Assembly: GCF_051020765.1 (NCBI RefSeq)
Contig: NW_027469115.1
Location: 1-64,000 of the forward strand
DNA from: Lasioglossum baleicum
Taxonomy: Eukaryota > Arthropoda > Insecta > Hymenoptera > Halictidae
Direction of reading: 5' to 3'
DNA length: 64,000 bases
Position 1 is the stretch's first letter. Every line of letters begins with the position of its first letter. This document shows positions 53,636 through 63,331 of the stretch, one piece after another. The notes beneath the pieces are model-generated. The model was given only the letters and a program-made list of their open reading frames with translations. It did not search any database and was not told where the DNA came from. The position numbers and the translations under genes were made by a program.

Positions 53636-55013
53636 CACAGTGGTCTGAGAGCGGCAAAAACCTCATATTTTCAAGTTTCTTAAAAAACCAAATTTTTTGT
53701 ATTTTTGACTAGTATAGGAGAGTAAATTCAAACATTTCTAGGATGAATCAGTTCAAAATCCAAATTCACTTTGTTGTAGAACGTCATAAAGTTGGCCATG
53801 CTAAGCATACCTAGTTTTCAGCATAAATTCAAGCGCATGTTTGAAGAAACCGTATGCGCCTGTAAAAATAGTAATGTAAATAATGTTTTCTTTTCTGGCT
53901 TCCTTCAAGGACGAAGACCCGGAGTAAATCGTGAAAAATGTTTATTTTTAATTTTTTCGAGTAGAGAGAGTTTTGCAGATAATGCTATTAAACGGGGAAA
54001 GAGCAACGTTAATGAAGTTTAAAAGACGATATCTCTCTTCCGCCAAACTCCGCCAACGTGCCAATGGAAAAACAACGTTTGTAGATATCTAAGTAAACAA
54101 TAAATGCAAGATTCAACTGCGGTAACCTGCGGCTTTGGGTTTTATCTCATAAAATGTCGGCGAGAACGCGTCAAAGAACGCTCCGCTTTCTGGAACACTT
54201 GACAATTGTAGCGTTATGTATGTTAATCGATTTTGACGAAATTTTCAGCATGTGTATAACTAACATAGATCTACAAAACATATATTTTAAATTTTCTTTA
54301 AGGGCCCTAATAAAAAAGTTTAAAAAATGCCTTTTTTATTTTTGCATGTAACCTTGTAAATTATAATTTTTTGGAAAATCTTTTTGGCGTATCATTTGAT
54401 AAATCAATGCTTCTAATTGATTATCAAAAATCAGGTCGTTTGGTACAATTATAAAAAAGTTATTCTGTTTTAAAGGGCGTTCGAATACTTTCGTTACCCA
54501 CTGTATGTAAAAACAAGTGTAAAATCTATTATTTATTTATTATTTTATTAATTATTTTTTAATTTATTTATTATTCTCTGTGACCAAAATGTAAATAAAC
54601 CTTACCTGTATACTGTACATAATAAATTTCCATGAAATTGTTTCATTTTATTTTAATTGACATGAAATTATTGTTTTTTAAATTAAGTAGTTATTTTATA
54701 TGGAGAGGAATCATTTTTTATTATCTTTAATTTAAATTGAATTATATTTCATTTTAAATTTATTTTATATTCAATTTAAGTGTAAAATTTATTATTTATT
54801 CTCATGCTCATGCTTTCGAAACTTCGGTGACGTGAAAACCGGAGGAACGCGTCGGCGTCCATCCGTCGAGGAGGGTAGTTCACACGGACAGAGTAGAGGT
54901 ACGCTTGTTTATTTGTGTAACGCGCGTGCAATCGAACAGGCAAGCGCGGTCGACACGGATACGACGATACGTCAGGGAAGGGGAAACTCAGGGAAACGGC
55001 CCGCGGCCTAGTG
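53636..55013. other. AT-rich repeat relics, no gene seen
   Basis: Another Transib-like end, CACAGTGGTCTGAGAGC, starts at 53636, directly after the target duplication of the preceding MITE; its partner end was not found. Near 54490 the sequence tttcgttacccactgta resembles a Tc1/mariner end. Bases 54510-54790 are low-complexity A/T. From 54800 it becomes GC-rich, possibly the promoter-side flank of the exon at 55506. Confidence 0.45.
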
Positions 55014-55021
55014 ACCCACGG

Positions 55022-55399
55022 CAGTGCTTCGATTGTGCCCAACATTTTTCGTACGATGGATGGCCGCTAGAGGCGCTGCGCGGAAAAACAGTAACGTATC
55101 TACTATTGGGTAGCAGAGCGGCCAGAGCCCTGAGGCAGTTATATTGGCGGGAATGTATCGAAATAATCTTACCGAACAAAAAGACTCCAGGACGTGTCCT
55201 ACGAGTTGCAAAATATACACAAATACACTTGTTATACTTTCATTTTTCAGAATCAAATCATATAAATTTTTTTAATTCTGCGGGGTGCTCAAGGAACCCC
55301 ATTTCATCTACCCAATAGTAGATACGTTACTGTTTTTCCGCGCAGCGCCTCTAGCGGCCATCCATCGTACGAAAAATGTTGGGCACAATCGTAGCACTG
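55022..55399. mobile_element. hAT-type MITE with 8-bp target duplication
   Basis: 378 bp with inverted ends of about 90 bp (CAGTGCTTCGATTGTGCCCA on the left; one mismatch in the first 20). Flanks are ACCCACGG (55014-55021) and ACCCGCGG (55400-55407), a 7-of-8 match to an 8-bp duplication. CAGTG ends with 8-bp duplications are typical of hAT elements. No transposase is encoded. A relic of the same family is at 940-1200. Confidence 0.78.
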
Positions 55400-55505
55400 A
55401 CCCGCGGCCCCATCGGCAGAAGTGACAGAATCTTCTGACCATTCTGACACGCGAGCCACTCGTCTTCTCTAGTTCTCGTTACGCACCCTTACGCGCGGCG
55501 GTTTT

Positions 55506-55564
55506 TCAGTGACCTAGTGCAGTGTCCAGCAGAGTAGTGCTCAACGATTGACATCATGAATTCT
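55506..55564 (+). other. Possible first exon of a host gene
   Basis: TCAGT at 55506-55510 resembles the arthropod initiator. The sequence leads to an ATG at 55556 (Met-Asn-Ser) and a strong donor gtaagtttt at 55565. No downstream exon is visible before the window ends, so the call rests on signal quality alone. Confidence 0.25.
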
Positions 55565-56748
55565 GTAAGTTTTAAGTTTATACAATTCTAGTTGCTACAG
55601 TTTTTAATAAAGGGCGGGCGGGGGTTCAGTTCAAATCGATGTTTGTGAACAAAATTAATGAAATCACTTCTTCGTTGAAATTATCTAATATCTTACAAGT
55701 TTGAAGGTATACCCTATTCTAATGTATGAAGTATTTAATCTTTTTAACTTGCTTCTCATCATCGAATTTTTAAATTTCTGGTGATACCTTATGCTCATTT
55801 TTATCACCAGAAGTTAAAAGTTCGTTGAAAAGATTAAATACTTACCCCTTACTTCCTGTATAAATGAAAATATAATCCCGGAAAATAGATATCTAATTTA
55901 AATTACATTACAGTCACACATAGCCTACAACCCCATTGTTGTCAACATTGATACGGATTTTAGAGAAAACATTCACAATTTAGAAGTATAAAAACGTGGT
56001 AAAATATTACTAATGGAGTTAAACCTGCTGAGAAATGAAATGGGGCTTATTGAAGAATGAAAAACAACAAAATAACATAAGCTTCCATTTATTATAACAA
56101 AGAACCGAGAAAATGAACAAAATGTTACACGGAAAAAAGTTCTCGATTAATAGATCAGCTGGAAGAAAGTTTCCGATTTGATTACCACTGCCCATCACCA
56201 AATTTGTTCCACAATTACTGTTGGATGATTCTTATAGAGTTTCTTGCGCTTATTCGGAACCTGCCCTTAGTTTGTCCCCTAGACGCACAGTTTTTGAGAA
56301 ACTTGATTTTGAAAAAAACATATTTTTCAATTTTAAACAAATATTGTGATGTTATATCACAAATACCACTTTTGCCTCAATTGTTGAGGATATTTTTCAG
56401 TTTGTCTTAAAAAAGAAGGGTCCGGCGTAAAATCTAACTGTATCACGCGATAGAGCAGACTTTTATCTTGAGAAACCACCCTTCAAAGTTTGCAACATCG
56501 ACGTTTTTTCGAACGAAAAAGCAAAATATCTTCGCCGGACATGAGTTGCCGCCAGTAAAGTAAAGCGAGTAAAGTGTGACATTTCCTCGTAACTTTTAAT
56601 TCGTAAAAGATATGAACGCGAAACTTTGACTGGACAATGTAGTAATGTCAAATGAAGGATTAGTTAAGAAAAAATACATCAATGTTATTACTATTATTAT
56701 TATTATTATTATTGCCATTAGCGTTACAATTATTATAAGTATTATCAC
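55565..56748. other. AT-rich spacer with a repeat relic
   Basis: 55565-56190 shows nothing recognisable. 56195-56540 is a decayed, one-armed relative of 51860-52360. 56640-56748 contains an (att)n run, in which the BEL-2 element inserted (target ATCAC at 56744-56748). Confidence 0.5.
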
Positions 56749-57270
56749 TGTTTGGGATTGGCTGCGTGTACCGCGAGATCGTGACGCACGATCCACCACG
56801 CAGCCCAGTGATTGGCTGCTCCGCTCGCCGTCGCGAGATCGATGATCGATCAGCAGCGCGCCGCGCGATAGGCTGTCGCCGTCGGATCGATTATCGACCT
56901 GCCTGGTGGAATTCCATTGGTCGAGATTTTCGATTAGCAGGTCATCGTTCCGACGGAGAGAGAAATCCGCTCTTCTGATCGATCGTCGAATCAATCGCTG
57001 ATTAGCTTCGGTACGAAAGTCGCGCGTCGCCAGACCAGTCTTTTTCGGTTAACAGCATTCGTTTATAACTACGTTCTCAGCACAGCTGCTGTGAACAATC
57101 ACGTTCTTTCGGAACTACTTTATTCGATTCTTTATTGCTTCAGTCAATCATACAATTGTGCTGAACGTTGTACATAATTTGTATAAAGTTTTGTTGAGAC
57201 TACCGCCAGACGGAATAAAGTGTGCTCGTCATAATTAGGTGAAGTTCATTGTCCCGTCTGATCTCAAACA
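56749..57270 (+). repeat. 5' LTR of BEL-2
   Basis: 522 bp. It includes short inverted words around gatcgatgatcgatc and ends ATCTCAAACA. ORFs inside it recur in the 3' LTR because of LTR identity. Confidence 0.95.
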
Positions 57271-57272
57271 TT

Positions 57273-57289
57273 TGGTCCTTCGAGCCGGA
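57273..57289 (+). promoter_or_regulatory. BEL-2 primer binding site (tRNA-Tyr type)
   Basis: TGGTCCTTCGAGCCGGA, two bases after the LTR, is identical to the BEL-1 site and complementary to the 3' end of tRNA-Tyr. Confidence 0.85.
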
Positions 57290-57361
57290 TTCAGTGCTGC
57301 AGTTCACTGAAAATTTACAAGTGATTTAACCGCTATGCGTTTGAAATCGTGAATACAAACA

Positions 57362-60300
57362 ATGGCTGACCTTGTCAGTAATCAGCAACTCATCGGCCAA
57401 CGGATTTCCCGACTCGTTTCAAACATCAAAAAACGGGGAAAGGCCAACATTTCGCTGGGATTACTGCAATCTGGCCTTACTACCCTCCAAGAGCTATGGT
57501 CCGATTATCGAAGGGGAGATTCCGCCATCAGAGCCGCCGCTGAAAAGGATCCTAAATTAAAGGAAAGTGCATATATCCAGGACGACGAGTACGAAGAAGT
57601 GCAACTGGTCCACATGGAACAGACTGGAGTGCTGAGAGACATGATTTCAGACCTCAGGGCATCCGCGACCGTTAAAGAATCTCCGAATTCAAACTCAACG
57701 GTCGTCGAGACGGGCACTCAGAGGTCGCGCGCCGTGTTGCCAAAAATGCCTCTCCCATCTTTCGACGGACAATACAAGGACTGGCCGTCCTTTCGCGACT
57801 TGTTTACATCACTGATAATCAAGGACCCGACTCTTTCGCCTGTAGAACGTCTGCACTATCTTAAAACCTGCATGAAGGGTAGCGCCTCAGCCTTACTTAA
57901 AAATGTCAAGACGACTGCCGAAAACTTCCAGGTCGCGTGGGAGAAACTTGAAAACCGCTATGAGAACCGTCGAAAGCTGGTCCAAGCCCAGATCAGACTC
58001 CTTTCGAAGCTATCTCCAGTTCGCAAGGAATCCGCCGTCGAATTACAGCGACTTTTCGACGAAACGTTTGATGCCGTCGATGCCCTCATAAACCTTGACA
58101 GACCTGTGAACAACGCCGAAGACTGGATCGTTGAATTAACCACACAAAGGTTGGATCAACAGTCACGACGTGAGTGGGACGATTTAGTCAAGCGATCAAA
58201 GGACATTCCCACTATGGAGCAGTTGAGGGAGTTTATGCTCGGGCGCATACAAACCTGCGAAGAACTGGAAGCTCCGCCGGAAAGAGAGTCAGCTACGATC
58301 AAGAAGACTGCAACCAAGAGCTTCAAGGTCCATCAAGTTTCCAAGGCCAGCCCCTCGGGAAGATCCTGCAGCCTTTGCCAGGATCAACACTTCATTCAAC
58401 ACTGCAAGCAATTCCGTGATAAGTCGCCTTCTGAACGAAAGGACGCTGTTCGTGCATTAAACATCTGCTTCAACTGCCTTGGAAACCACCAAGTTAATGA
58501 TTGCAAGTCCCCGAAGCGATGTCAGCGATGTGAAGGCAAGCATCACACGCTGATACACGAAGCAGTTCAATCTCGACAGGAGAATAATGCAGCTGGGGCC
58601 TGCGTGCAGCAGGTATCTACTCACGTGAGTAACGCTTCGGTGATTCTCGGTACCGCTCGTGTTTTAGTTCTAGGCCCACTCGGACGAAGCAGCCTCGCTC
58701 GCGTACTCATCGATCCCGGCAGTGAGGTTTCCTTAGTCTCAGAGGCTCTTGCTCAACGACTCGGCCTTCAAAGAAGTCAGGCTAGGATTCCTCTTCGTGG
58801 CGTTGGAAAATGCAGAGCGCAGTTCACTCGGGGGAAGACTGTTCTCACAATTGCTCCTCATCACGAGCAAAAGAGAATCTTCGAGGTTCCTGCCTACATT
58901 CTTCCCGAACTCTCCAAGTACCAACCTCGAAATCTACCCTCTCCCAGCTCCTGGCCCCACGTGAAGGGGTTGAAACTCGCCGATCCTGTCTATCACCATA
59001 CCGATCCGGTAAACATCCTCCTAGGAGCCGAGTCCTACGACCTCATTCTCTTGGAAGGCGTCAAGAAAGGGCCGCCACACACTCCAGTCGCTCAGGAGAC
59101 CCACTTCGGCTGGATTCTGACCGGAGGATCTGGACCGTCGAACTCTAACTGTTCGTCTGATCGCACTGAGGCTCCAGTGCTTCACAACAGGGTAGACCAG
59201 GAACTTATGGCTTCCTCATCGAGGTTCTGGGAGCAGGAGGAAGTCGAGGCAATCATTCCTGGCACGGAAGACGACATCCGAGCTGAGGAACACTTCTCCA
59301 CCACTTACGCCCGTCTACCTGATGGTCGCTTCATGGTGCGTCTGCCGTTCAAGGACACTCCAGAGTTGGGAAACTCACGACACACCGCCGTGAAAACTCT
59401 GGATGGTCTAAGCTCCAGGTTCCGACGCTCTGAAGAGTTCAGGCTCGCCTATCAAGACTTCCTGACCACCTACGAGGCACTAGGGCACATGTCGTCGACT
59501 CCACCTTCTTCCGGTTGTAACTCCTATTACCTTCCTCATCACGGAGTGTTGCGTGAGAGCAGCAAGACTACCAAACTTCGAGTAGTCTTCAACGGCTCAA
59601 TGCCTTCTTCTAATGGGAAGTCACTCAACGATTTCCTTCTTCGGGGTCCTAATCTACTGCCTAATCTTGCTGACGTACTTCTGAGATGGCGGCGACACCG
59701 ATTCGTGTTCTCAGCCGATATCGAGAAAATGTATCGGCAGATTCTCGTTCATCCTGAAGACCGAAGGTGGCAGCGGATCGTGTGGAGATCTGGAAAGAGG
59801 GAAAACATACTAGATTACGAGCTTAACACTGTAACCTACGGACTTGCCTGTGCACCTTACCTGGCAATCCGATGTCTTCACCAACTCGCCCAACTGGAAG
59901 AGCTACGGTATCCACGAGGCTCCCACACCGTACTGAGGGACATATACATGGACGATGTCCTCACCGGAGCTGACTCCCTTCCAGAGGCTCGTCTGAAACA
60001 ACTTGAGGTCCGAGAGCTCCTCATGGCGGGCGGATTCCCACTCAGGAAGTGGGCCTCCAACTCTCGGGAACTTCTGGAAGGACTCTCCATCGACGAGCGG
60101 AAGGGAATCGTCGAATGGGACTCTCTCACATTACACAGCGTCCTAGGTATCCAATGGCTCCCTCCCTCTGACTGTTTTCAGATCTCCGCTGCCACTTCGA
60201 TCCGGAACACTGGCTACACTAAGCGAGCGGTGCTCAGCGGGACGGCACAACTCTTCGATCCCCTTGGCTGGTTGGCTCCCGTCACTATAGTCGCAAAGGT

Positions 60301-62551
60301 TCTCATGCAGTCTCTGTGGCTCCTCAAGATTGACTGGGACGCACCTCTACCAGGAAGGGAGGAACTCATCTGGCAGAAGTTCCAACAGCAGCTGCCCACG
60401 CTGCAAACTATTCTAGTCCCACGCTGGCTGGGTATCAGTGGCTCCAAGCAAACTATCGAGATCCACGGATTTGCTGATGCTTCCGAGCGAGCATATGCGG
60501 CTGTGGTTTACTCTCGAGTCCTCGATGAGAGGGGAGTTGCCACCGTTTCACTCATCGTCTCCAAATCCAGGGTAGCTCCGTTGAAGAGAGTCTCACTACC
60601 GAGACTGGAGCTCTGTGCAGCGTTCCTGTTGGCCAAACTCACCGACCACATCACCAAGGTGCTCGACTTGCGGGATATCGGACTACATCTTTGGTCCGAC
60701 TCCTCGGTGACTCTCAGCTGGATTCAGGGGCATCCATCTCGTTGGCCGACGTACGTGGCCAACCGAGTCGCCGAAATCCAGAGGATGGTGCCTCTAGCCA
60801 AGTGGCATCATGTACGAAGTGCCGAGAACCCTGCAGACTGTGCATCCAGGGGCCTGTATCCAACCGAGATGGTAAACTTCGAGCTTTGGTGGCGAGGACC
60901 CGAGTGGCTTTCTTCATCCGGACACTTCCCGGAGACCGTGAGCAGCGAAGCTCACCCCGAAGTCACTGAACCACTCGTTCATCACGTGGCTCGCCGACCA
61001 GAGGGATCTGCATGCTCCTTGATCGAGCGGTTTTCTAACCTGACTCGCCTACTACGAGTTCTGGCTTGGTGTCGTCGTTGGAAACCTGGACAACGAAAAA
61101 CGGAATCAATTCTCACTGCCTCCGAGATACAAGCTTGTAAACTCACTCTATTGCAGCTGGAGCAAGCTGCACACTTCATGGAGGACATCAGGGCCCTCCG
61201 GAAAAACCAACCGGTGCCATCCAAGAGCCGGCTAGCAAAGCTCAGTCCTTTCCTAGATCCTGAAGGAGTACTGCGCGTTGGCGGCCGCCTCCAGGTCACC
61301 AACCTCACCTACGACAGGAAGCATCCCGCTATACTTCCAGACGACTCTGCCTTGGCAAGGCTGTGGGTAGACGCTGCGCACAAGCGGTGCCTCCACGGGG
61401 GAACTCAACTGACTCTCGCTACTCTGCGTCAAGAGTGCTGGGTCCTCAAGGGTCGTCATATGGTCAAGTCCTGTATCAGACATTGCACCACTTGTATACG
61501 TTGGAAGGGTCAAACTGCACAACCAAAAATGGGAAATCTTCCATTACCACGACTAACTCCTTGTCGTCCTTTTTACAGATCTGGAATTGACTATGCTGGG
61601 CCAATACTGCTCAGATCCAGTAGTGGCCGTGGTCAGCGCACCTCGAAGGGATACATCGCCGTATTCATTTGCCTCGTCACTAAGGCCGTACATCTGGAGG
61701 CTGCATCGGATGGGTCCACCGATACCTTCTTGGCCGCGCTACGACGCTTCATGGCACGGCGTGGTCGCTGCTCCGAACTTTACAGCGATTGTGGACGGAA
61801 CTTTGTAGGCGCTAACCACGAACTGCGTGCCCTTCTACGCGAATCGGAGAAACAGGGAGGAGGCCCATTCGCCGCAGCTTCCAGAGAAGGAATTACCTGG
61901 AGATTCAATCCTCCTTCCGCTCCTCACTTCGGCGGACTCTGGGAGGCAGCTGTTAAGTCCGTTAAGTATCACCTCCGCAGAATCATTGGCGAGCAGAGAT
62001 TGACCTTCGAGGAGCTGACCACGCTTCTGACGGGTATCGAAGCTTGTCTCAATTCCAGACCTTTATTGCCTATGTCAGACGACCCTGAGGATCCAGTTGC
62101 TCTAACGCCTGGTCACTTCTTGATCGGGGAACCTCTCATCGCAATCCCGGAACCCAGCCTCGAGGACCTTCCAGCATCACGCTTGTCTCGTTGGCAATTA
62201 TTGCAACAAATGCAGCAACATTTCTGGAAGCGCTGGTCACGGGAGTACTTAAATTCACTGCAAACTCGAGGCAAATGGCAAAGGGACAAGGCACTAATCA
62301 AGGCCGGAATCCTCTGCCTTATAAAAAGTGAACTTCTTCCTCCCACTCAATGGCCTCTCGCTCGCGTAGTAAACGTGCACCCGGGACCAGATTCTTCTAT
62401 TCGAGTCGCAACTGTTCGTACTGCCAAGTCGCAATTTCTTAGGCCTGTACACAAACTAATTCCATTACTAGCGCCGAACGATGCGGAGACAGATGCTGGA
62501 AGGGAACCCGAGGCAGGCGTATCACGCGATTCTTCCAATTCTCATCTGTGA
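57362..62551 (+). CDS. gag-pol: BEL/Pao Gag-Pol polyprotein (BEL-2)
   Basis: 1729 codons, no stop or frameshift; the ATG at 57362 lies 72 bases after the primer site. A DUF1759-type Gag (PSFDGQYKDWPSFRDLF near 138) is followed by Cys-rich knuckles at about 370-400 (CFNCLGNHQVNDC and CQRCEGKHH). The protease motif VLIDPGSEVSL is near 448. RT has YMDDVLTG near 861. RNase H has HGFADASERAY near 1034. The integrase HHCC region is near 1340-1380, and YSDCGRNF near 1474 and HFGGLWEAAV near 1523 hold catalytic residues. Cys in SDCG replaces the more usual Asn, a known BEL variant position. The C terminus has TPGHFLIGEP. All Pao/BEL domains are present in order. Confidence 0.96.
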   Translation: MADLVSNQQLIGQRISRLVSNIKKRGKANISLGLLQSGLTTLQELWSDYRRGDSAIRAAAEKDPKLKESAYIQDDEYEEVQLVHMEQTGVLRDMISDLRASATVKESPNSNSTVVETGTQRSRAVLPKMPLPSFDGQYKDWPSFRDLFTSLIIKDPTLSPVERLHYLKTCMKGSASALLKNVKTTAENFQVAWEKLENRYENRRKLVQAQIRLLSKLSPVRKESAVELQRLFDETFDAVDALINLDRPVNNAEDWIVELTTQRLDQQSRREWDDLVKRSKDIPTMEQLREFMLGRIQTCEELEAPPERESATIKKTATKSFKVHQVSKASPSGRSCSLCQDQHFIQHCKQFRDKSPSERKDAVRALNICFNCLGNHQVNDCKSPKRCQRCEGKHHTLIHEAVQSRQENNAAGACVQQVSTHVSNASVILGTARVLVLGPLGRSSLARVLIDPGSEVSLVSEALAQRLGLQRSQARIPLRGVGKCRAQFTRGKTVLTIAPHHEQKRIFEVPAYILPELSKYQPRNLPSPSSWPHVKGLKLADPVYHHTDPVNILLGAESYDLILLEGVKKGPPHTPVAQETHFGWILTGGSGPSNSNCSSDRTEAPVLHNRVDQELMASSSRFWEQEEVEAIIPGTEDDIRAEEHFSTTYARLPDGRFMVRLPFKDTPELGNSRHTAVKTLDGLSSRFRRSEEFRLAYQDFLTTYEALGHMSSTPPSSGCNSYYLPHHGVLRESSKTTKLRVVFNGSMPSSNGKSLNDFLLRGPNLLPNLADVLLRWRRHRFVFSADIEKMYRQILVHPEDRRWQRIVWRSGKRENILDYELNTVTYGLACAPYLAIRCLHQLAQLEELRYPRGSHTVLRDIYMDDVLTGADSLPEARLKQLEVRELLMAGGFPLRKWASNSRELLEGLSIDERKGIVEWDSLTLHSVLGIQWLPPSDCFQISAATSIRNTGYTKRAVLSGTAQLFDPLGWLAPVTIVAKVLMQSLWLLKIDWDAPLPGREELIWQKFQQQLPTLQTILVPRWLGISGSKQTIEIHGFADASERAYAAVVYSRVLDERGVATVSLIVSKSRVAPLKRVSLPRLELCAAFLLAKLTDHITKVLDLRDIGLHLWSDSSVTLSWIQGHPSRWPTYVANRVAEIQRMVPLAKWHHVRSAENPADCASRGLYPTEMVNFELWWRGPEWLSSSGHFPETVSSEAHPEVTEPLVHHVARRPEGSACSLIERFSNLTRLLRVLAWCRRWKPGQRKTESILTASEIQACKLTLLQLEQAAHFMEDIRALRKNQPVPSKSRLAKLSPFLDPEGVLRVGGRLQVTNLTYDRKHPAILPDDSALARLWVDAAHKRCLHGGTQLTLATLRQECWVLKGRHMVKSCIRHCTTCIRWKGQTAQPKMGNLPLPRLTPCRPFYRSGIDYAGPILLRSSSGRGQRTSKGYIAVFICLVTKAVHLEAASDGSTDTFLAALRRFMARRGRCSELYSDCGRNFVGANHELRALLRESEKQGGGPFAAASREGITWRFNPPSAPHFGGLWEAAVKSVKYHLRRIIGEQRLTFEELTTLLTGIEACLNSRPLLPMSDDPEDPVALTPGHFLIGEPLIAIPEPSLEDLPASRLSRWQLLQQMQQHFWKRWSREYLNSLQTRGKWQRDKALIKAGILCLIKSELLPPTQWPLARVVNVHPGPDSSIRVATVRTAKSQFLRPVHKLIPLLAPNDAETDAGREPEAGVSRDSSNSHL

Positions 62552-62804
62552 AATTTCGAGCGCGTATCAATTTTAGGTTAAGCACTGTACAATTCGCGTC
62601 ACCAATTAACTAGCAACATCATTTACTTAGGGTAGTTTCACTCACCTCATTATTCACTTCATTTTAATTGTATCCATCTCGGCAATCATTAGCACTGTAA
62701 ACTTCCATTTTTGCACTCGCGTCTCATCGTCCATTTACTACGTCGCACGTTGCCAACCCATTCATTCTTCTCAATTTCGTCAATGAATGACGAGGCGGGC
62801 GGAA
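62552..62804 (+). other. BEL-2 3' untranslated region and purine-rich tract
   Basis: No ORF. It ends gacgaggcgggcggaa (62789-62804) against the 3' LTR, the plus-strand primer tract. The core gaggcgggcgg is shared with BEL-1. Confidence 0.75.
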
Positions 62805-63326
62805 TGTTTGGGATTGGCTGCGTGTACCGCGAGATCGTGACGCACGATCCACCACGCAGCCCAGTGATTGGCTGCTCCGCTCGCCGTCGCGAGATCGATG
62901 ATCGATCAGCAGCGCGCCGCGCGATAGGCTGTCGCCGTCGGATCGATTATCGACCTGCCTGGTGGAATTCCATTGGTCGAGATTTTCGATTAGCAGGTCA
63001 TCGTTCCGACGGAGAGAGAAATCCGCTCTTCTGATCGATCGTCGAATCAATCGCTGATTAGCTTCGGTACGAAAGTCGCGCGTCGCCAGACCAGTCTTTT
63101 TCGGTTAACAGCATTCGTTTATAACTACGTTCTCAGCACAGCTGCTGTGAACAATCACGTTCTTTCGGAACTACTTTATTCGATTCTTTATTGCTTCAGT
63201 CAATCATACAATTGTGCTGAACGTTGTACATAATTTGTATAAAGTTTTGTTGAGACTACCGCCAGACGGAATAAAGTGTGCTCGTCCAAATTAGGTGAAG
63301 TTCATTGTCCCGTCTGATCTCAAACA
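62805..63326 (+). repeat. 3' LTR of BEL-2
   Basis: 522 bp, same length as the 5' LTR. Followed by the target duplication ATCAC (63327-63331). Confidence 0.95.
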
Positions 63327-63331
63327 ATCAC

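Larger units (their letters stand above)
56749..63326 (+). mobile_element. Complete BEL/Pao LTR retrotransposon (BEL-2)
   Basis: 6578 bp with 522-bp LTRs (56749-57270 and 62805-63326) that start TGTTTGGG and end CAAACA. I noticed two adjacent differences (near 57234). The target duplication ATCAC lies at 56744-56748 and 63327-63331. It has a tRNA-Tyr-type primer site, one uninterrupted polyprotein, and a purine-rich tract before the 3' LTR. Its LTRs are unrelated in sequence to those of BEL-1, so it is a different family. Probably young and possibly active. Confidence 0.96.

Noticed and set aside
56645..56978. ORFs spanning the BEL-2 LTR start
   Set aside because: They cross the element boundary and a simple (att)n run; products of the junction.
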